Shown here: in pieces, positions 60,144-64,000 of the stretch | How positions within the stretch are numbered: position 1 is the first letter of the stretch | Layout of the letters: the number at the start of each line of letters is the position of its first letter | Origin: JAHDDW01 sp964648795 | Lineage (GTDB): Bacteria > Actinomycetota > Acidimicrobiia > Acidimicrobiales > SZUA-35 | Reading direction: 5' to 3' | NCBI GenBank assembly: GCA_964648795.1 | Contig: CAZYMB010000001.1 | Span: forward strand, 1-64,000 | DNA length: 64,000 bases | The notes under the pieces: model-generated | Database searches by the model: none | Told to the model about the DNA's origin: nothing | Seen by the model: the letters and a program-made list of their open reading frames with translations, nothing else | Made by a program: the position numbers and the translations under genes

Positions 60144-62003
60144 TTAGCCGCTAGTTAGCCTCGATTGCACGACAATGTTGGTGCCGTGGCCAGGTTCGCT
60201 GGTTATCTCGATACTTGCCCCGATAGCTGCAGCTCGTTCTCTCATACCAACCAGGCCATAGGCAGAGCCTCTAATTCCCTTGCCTGGGTCGAATCCTCGC
60301 CCATTATCGCTAACCAGAAGTACTCCTGTTTGGTCTGAAATCGACCATCTAATATGAACTTCTGAAGCGTCAGCATGCTTTTCGATATTTGTTAGAGCCT
60401 CTTGGGTTATTCGCAGTAACTCGTTTTCAATTGGGGCCGGCAATCGGCGCTCGTTGGCTTCTACAGCTAGACGCACCTTTATTTTCGAGCGCTTTTCAAA
60501 GCGTTCGACTACTTCTTGGAGAACGATACGCAATGGTCGGTCTTTGGAAACAGCAACTCGAAGCTCAAGAAGTGTTTCTCTAAATTCCGAGATAGCTCTT
60601 TGAACCTCTGTGTGTAGGTTCGTTAGTGCTTCGTTTCGTTTCTTCGGGTCGTCTTTGATGCGTTCAATTTCTAGGGAAATATATGTGAGGTACTGACCCA
60701 ACCGGTCGTGGAGGTCACGGGCGATACGGGTACGCTCCTCGTCGGCGGCGAGGGTTCGTAACTTGTTGAAACTTCTAGCGTTGGCGAGTGTCAAAGCTAG
60801 AACGTCTGACATGCCGTTCAGTAATTCTCCATCAGCTTCTGTGAAGAAGTTAGGAGTGTTGTGCTCAATTGCGATGAAACCAATCTCTGTGTTGTTGGCA
60901 ATCAGCCGTGTGTACATCCCGCTGCCGAATCGCTTTGAATACACGCCAAGGTCGTTGTTAATCGTTACTCCAACATGGAGAACAGCATCGCTTATCACGG
61001 CGGGCAAGCCATTTTGGTGGACCTTAGGTGGAATCTGAAAACCTTCTTGAACAATGGGAGACCAGGTGTTCTCTTCAAAGATCAGCACCGCTAGACGGTC
61101 GGCGGCGAAAGTTTCAACCAGCTGATCTTTCGTGGCATCAACAGCGTCAGCCAAATCGAGTGAAGATGGAAGAGTTCTAGCCAGATCGTTTAGTACTTCT
61201 AACAAGTTGTTTGTTTCTGCAAGCCGGTCTCGTTGTTCTGCTACTTGAGCACCTTGGCCTTCAACTTCTAGAATTCGTTTGAATGCGACGGCTGGCATGA
61301 TCGAGATTGCGAGAAAGAATCCGCTTACAATTCCTATTTGTTGGAGGTAATCAGTCGCTATGAGTGGTTCGCTTAGGTAGAGAACGAAAGTAGTGGCGGC
61401 GACTCCAAGTGTGATGGCAAGAAGGCCGCGTAGAAATCCAAAGCCGAATGCTACAACGGCGATGGCAGCAAAGACAGACCCGACAAAGGGATTGCTGAAT
61501 CCGTCCACTATTCCGATGGCTGCGGAGAGAATTACAACATCGGCTACTCCAAAGAACAACGAGATTGTTGGGCTAGTTTCAATGCCTGCCTCTGTTCGGG
61601 TTAAGCGGCTCCCAAGGTTTATTGGGCTGATCGATCGATAACAGGTTATGAATACGGTGATTGCTACGGTGGCAACTAGACCCAGGTTGCCTTCGCTGAC
61701 ACGGGTAGCAGTGAAACCCAACCCAATTAGTACCGCTATCCAGCGGATAGCAATGATCACTCCGCCAATACGGTTTGCATCGGTTAGGTATAGGCGTCGT
61801 AAGTTTGCTTTGGCAACACTGGCGGAACTGTTTGTTGAATCCACGATCATTTGTTGCTCACCAGATGGCTCTGGTTGGGCAAAGTTATTTCGTTGGACTG
61901 CTTTGTGCTCAGCCGTTATTTGTTGAGCTAAGACGGCAGGATCAAGAGAGACAGCTATCGGATTTGGTACCGCTATTTCTCGTGCTGTTGAGTCTTCGTT
62001 CAT
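60144..62003 (-). CDS. Membrane sensor histidine kinase (HisKA_3, GAF)
   Basis: The protein has 619 residues. The cytoplasmic N-terminus is ~75 residues; six helices lie between ~80 and ~242, with no large exported domain. A GAF domain (~280-415) follows, with LAVLIFEENTWSPIVQEGFQI. The HisKA_3 box is ERTRIARDLHDRLGQ with phospho-acceptor H432, and the HATPase_c domain has NELLRITQEALTNIEKHA and DNGRGFDPGKGIRGSAYGLVGMRERAAAIG. It senses a membrane or cytoplasmic signal and phosphorylates the adjacent NarL-type regulator. A later ATG at residue 52 is an alternative start. Confidence 0.93.
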   Translation of the reverse strand: MNEDSTAREIAVPNPIAVSLDPAVLAQQITAEHKAVQRNNFAQPEPSGEQQMIVDSTNSSASVAKANLRRLYLTDANRIGGVIIAIRWIAVLIGLGFTATRVSEGNLGLVATVAITVFITCYRSISPINLGSRLTRTEAGIETSPTISLFFGVADVVILSAAIGIVDGFSNPFVGSVFAAIAVVAFGFGFLRGLLAITLGVAATTFVLYLSEPLIATDYLQQIGIVSGFFLAISIMPAVAFKRILEVEGQGAQVAEQRDRLAETNNLLEVLNDLARTLPSSLDLADAVDATKDQLVETFAADRLAVLIFEENTWSPIVQEGFQIPPKVHQNGLPAVISDAVLHVGVTINNDLGVYSKRFGSGMYTRLIANNTEIGFIAIEHNTPNFFTEADGELLNGMSDVLALTLANARSFNKLRTLAADEERTRIARDLHDRLGQYLTYISLEIERIKDDPKKRNEALTNLHTEVQRAISEFRETLLELRVAVSKDRPLRIVLQEVVERFEKRSKIKVRLAVEANERRLPAPIENELLRITQEALTNIEKHADASEVHIRWSISDQTGVLLVSDNGRGFDPGKGIRGSAYGLVGMRERAAAIGASIEITSEPGHGTNIVVQSRLTSG

Positions 62004-62168
62004 CGAGTTACGGCTTTGTGCAAGGGGGCGGGTTCTGATACAACCGTGAAAAGCATCAGGGTAGTTAGTCAGAGTTTACAGCCTACAAGGTTCACTAAGC
62101 ATAAATACCTAGTCCATATGAAGTGGTTTGATAGCGCTTGTGAATTACCCAGCTAGGTAAGGTTAAAA

Positions 62169-62387
62169 CTATTTTGTTTCAGTGTCTTTATCGATGAGTT
62201 GGTTTACTTCTTTGCCAACTTTTTCGAGTCGTTTAGAACAGAAGTCGAGTAGCTCGTTTCCTCTTTCGACTTTTTTGGCGAGTATGTCTACATCTATTTC
62301 AGAGCCTTCCAACTCGTTGAGAATTTCCGCCAGCTCTTTGATAGCTGAGTCGTATGTCAATTCTTGTTCGGCTGAATCGTTGCTCAT
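62169..62387 (-). CDS. xseB: Exodeoxyribonuclease VII small subunit
   Basis: The protein has 72 residues. The signature LTYDSAIKELAEILNELEGSEIDVDILAKKVERGNELLDFCSKRLE is the XseB helical hairpin. It binds XseA; the complex degrades single-stranded DNA. It starts 6 nt after the xseA stop codon on the same strand, so the two subunits are co-expressed. Confidence 0.95.
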   Translation of the reverse strand: MSNDSAEQELTYDSAIKELAEILNELEGSEIDVDILAKKVERGNELLDFCSKRLEKVGKEVNQLIDKDTETK

Positions 62388-62393
62388 GGGTTC

Positions 62394-63773
62394 CTATGAT
62401 ACATCTTTAGAGCGCCCAGAAACCACGCTTGCGATAGTTCCACCTTTGACATGAGTTGTAAGCTCGGTGCCCTCAGTAACTTCATCGGTGCTTCTAACAA
62501 TATCTCCATTGCTGTTTCTTGTAATTGTGTAGCCGCGCTCTAAGCTTCGCTCCGGGTCTAACGCAGAGACTCTAGTTTTTAGTGACTTTAGTTCTAGCTC
62601 GAGGGACTCAATAATTTGATGAGGGCTGAGCGCTAGCCGAGATCGACTGTTCGCTAGAGTTTTTGAGTGGCTATCAATTGCTGTTTTCGCAGCAACAAGA
62701 ATTCGTTTTCTGTTGTGGTCTAGTTTGACGGCTGTTTTTTCTAAGGCGCCAGTGGCTTCTCGATTTATTCGATGTGATAAGTGGGCAAGGTTAGTGGTAG
62801 AGGCCTCGATCGCACGCTGGCTGAGTGTATGCAGTCGGATTTTATGATCAGCAACTAACTGTTGTTGCTTGGTCGCCCTGTGTATTAAGAAGTTGGCAGC
62901 TGCTGTGGGAGTCTTGCAAGATTTATGGGCGACTTCATCCATAATTGAACTATCGATTTCATGTCCGATGCCAGTAATGACTGGAAGACGACATTGAGTT
63001 ACAGCCATAACGGTCTCGCGAGAGTCAAAGGCCACCAGATCGGCTTTGGCGCCTCCACCTCTTACAACAACAAGAGCGTCTAGTTCTGGAATATCGTTGG
63101 CAGTACTAATAGCACTGACCAACATTGGGACAGCGTCTAAGCCTTGGGTTCGGCAATCGATAGGCACCAGCTCAAAGTTAATAACACTTTTGTTGATTTC
63201 GTCTGCGAAGTCTGCGTAGGCAGCAGACCCGATGCTGGTTATGACACCAACCTTTAGGGTGAGAGTCGGTAGGGGGATTAACTTGTTGCGGTCGAGTAAG
63301 TTCTTCTCTTTGAGCTCGGCCAGTAGTTTTGTCCTGTCGGCAGCCATTTGACCGAGTGTGTACTCAGGGTCGATCTGGGACATTCTGAGTTGGACTTTGC
63401 CTTGGGGTGCATAGTAATTGACTTGTCCTCTAATTCTTACTTTTACGCCATCGGCCATGCGGGTTCCACCTGCACGAGACAGTGTCTTATTTACATGAGC
63501 ACGTTCTTTTGAGAACAAGGTGACAGCAATAACTGACTTTGCCTGAGAGCCAAGGGTTTCATCTGAGTCAACAAGGTCAAAGTAGACATGCCCATTTTGA
63601 CTTCTTGAGATGCCTGAAAGAACTCCTTCAACCCAAACTTGTCTTTCAAAAGCTTCATCGATTGTCTTTGTAATTGCCGAGCAGAGCTCGGCGACGGTCA
63701 AGGTATTGGGTTTCTTGGGCACATTATTATCTGGGGTCACGCTCACAGAGTCGATTTCGGCGCTACTTGACAT
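62394..63773 (-). CDS. xseA: Exodeoxyribonuclease VII large subunit
   Basis: XseA is the catalytic subunit of the single-strand-specific exonuclease. The protein has 459 residues. An N-terminal OB-fold covers ~20-125 (TVAELCSAITKTIDEAFERQVWVEGVLSGISRSQNGHVYFDLVD). The catalytic region contains KVGVITSIGSAAYADFADEI, VVRGGGAKADLVAFDSRE and PVITGIGHEIDSSIMDEVAHKSCKTPTAAANFL, the family's conserved block. A long helical coiled region and a C-terminal SLERGYTITRNSNGDIV follow. TAGGAT 7 nt before the ATG suggests a leaderless transcript. Confidence 0.96.
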   Translation of the reverse strand: MSSSAEIDSVSVTPDNNVPKKPNTLTVAELCSAITKTIDEAFERQVWVEGVLSGISRSQNGHVYFDLVDSDETLGSQAKSVIAVTLFSKERAHVNKTLSRAGGTRMADGVKVRIRGQVNYYAPQGKVQLRMSQIDPEYTLGQMAADRTKLLAELKEKNLLDRNKLIPLPTLTLKVGVITSIGSAAYADFADEINKSVINFELVPIDCRTQGLDAVPMLVSAISTANDIPELDALVVVRGGGAKADLVAFDSRETVMAVTQCRLPVITGIGHEIDSSIMDEVAHKSCKTPTAAANFLIHRATKQQQLVADHKIRLHTLSQRAIEASTTNLAHLSHRINREATGALEKTAVKLDHNRKRILVAAKTAIDSHSKTLANSRSRLALSPHQIIESLELELKSLKTRVSALDPERSLERGYTITRNSNGDIVRSTDEVTEGTELTTHVKGGTIASVVSGRSKDVS

Positions 63774-63780
63774 GCGTTTA

Positions 63781-63786
63781 ATCCTA
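63781..63786 (-). promoter_or_regulatory. Leaderless -10 hexamer TAGGAT for xseA
   Basis: On the minus strand TAGGAT ends 7 nt before ATG 63773. There is no Shine-Dalgarno sequence. Confidence 0.5.
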
Positions 63787-63900
63787 CTTCGTTGGCTTCG
63801 ATCTCGGTTGGGGGATATCTTATAAACAACTCGATTTGTATCTAATGTAAATGCTCAGGCGTTTTCTCTAAGGTATTAGTCACTATTAAGACTTCCGCCA

Positions 63901-64000
63901 ATGCTCGAACCTACCAAAAACTCTATCTTTGAGGCTTTGCCAGATTCCGATGTCCAAATTGATGATGAGCCTAAAGTTAGCAACGATGCTCTTTCTGCCT
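63901..64000 (+). CDS. Start of a gene running off the right edge
   Basis: ATG 63901 opens 33 codons without a stop (MLEPTKNSIFEALPDSD...), hydrophilic and acidic. The in-frame stop upstream is TAG at 63877. It is divergent from xseA across a 127-bp gap. The Shine-Dalgarno signal is poor. Too little is visible to name a family. Confidence 0.4.
   Translation, partial: MLEPTKNSIFEALPDSDVQIDDEPKVSNDALSA

Overview
The window reads as a chromosomal segment of a Gram-positive-type actinobacterium, most likely a marine or freshwater member of the Acidimicrobiia (inference). The reasons are the fhaA-fhaB-pstP-rodA-pbpA-pknB block next to a trpG/pabA gene, a layout known from mycobacteria; actinobacterial TadE-like pilus genes; frequent GTG/TTG starts; many secreted or membrane-anchored Thr/Ser/Asp/Glu-rich proteins; and moderate GC (mid-to-high 40s percent by eye, not computed). 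No IS element, CRISPR array, phage or rRNA gene was seen. Three tRNA genes are present: Ser-GCT, Ser-TGA and Ala-TGC.

Layout. 1-5.4 kb: a truncated secreted acidic repeat protein, a Pro/Gln-rich membrane protein, a TspO-family protein, divergent murF and ddl (D-Ala-D-Ala metabolism), and a VanY-type peptidase. 5.6-9.6 kb: a lipoprotein-like esterase coupled to a DUF302 protein, a secreted DUF4038-type glycosidase, and an OmpA/BON protein with an 11-residue GKDKL repeat. 10-15 kb: tRNA-Ser, a thioredoxin-like protein, SelO, a DUF3179 protein, a small conserved-looking protein and a site-2-type protease. 15.2-20.7 kb: a five-gene sugar or envelope-glycan cluster (Gfo/Idh dehydrogenase, NAD epimerase, two GT4 glycosyltransferases, aldo/keto reductase). 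20.8-22.8 kb: tRNA-Ser(TGA), a terminator and an unrecognised 549-residue gene. 22.8-30.6 kb: pheA, an ammonium transporter operon, two secreted acidic proteins, a SpoU methyltransferase, MscS and DUF1697.

30.7-38.2 kb is the growth and division signalling block: two FHA proteins, the PP2C phosphatase, RodA, a class B PBP and a PASTA kinase (only one kinase; no pknA). Next come trpG/pabA with an unusual upstream region containing a DnaA-box-like 9-mer and a 16-bp palindrome, a zinc-ribbon membrane protein and a FadD-type acyl-CoA synthetase. 41.3-46.0 kb is a compact Tad pilus/secretion locus (CpaB, CpaF, TadB, TadC, three TadE/TadG-like proteins). 46-64 kb holds aroC, a second OmpA protein, tRNA-Ala, a PQQ-type beta-propeller protein, a DUF3048 lipoprotein, prfC, a Thr/Arg-repeat membrane protein, a trpS-DUF389-geranylgeranyl-reductase operon, a MatB-like AMP-binding protein that has lost its A10 lysine, a NarL-type two-component pair, xseB/xseA and the start of one further gene.

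A recurring signal cuts across the window: at least ten genes have a TANNNT hexamer 6-7 nt upstream of the start codon and no Shine-Dalgarno sequence, as expected for leaderless mRNAs. This was used to choose several starts (murF, aroC, the DUF3048 gene, trmH). All function assignments come from motif recognition by eye; no database search was run.
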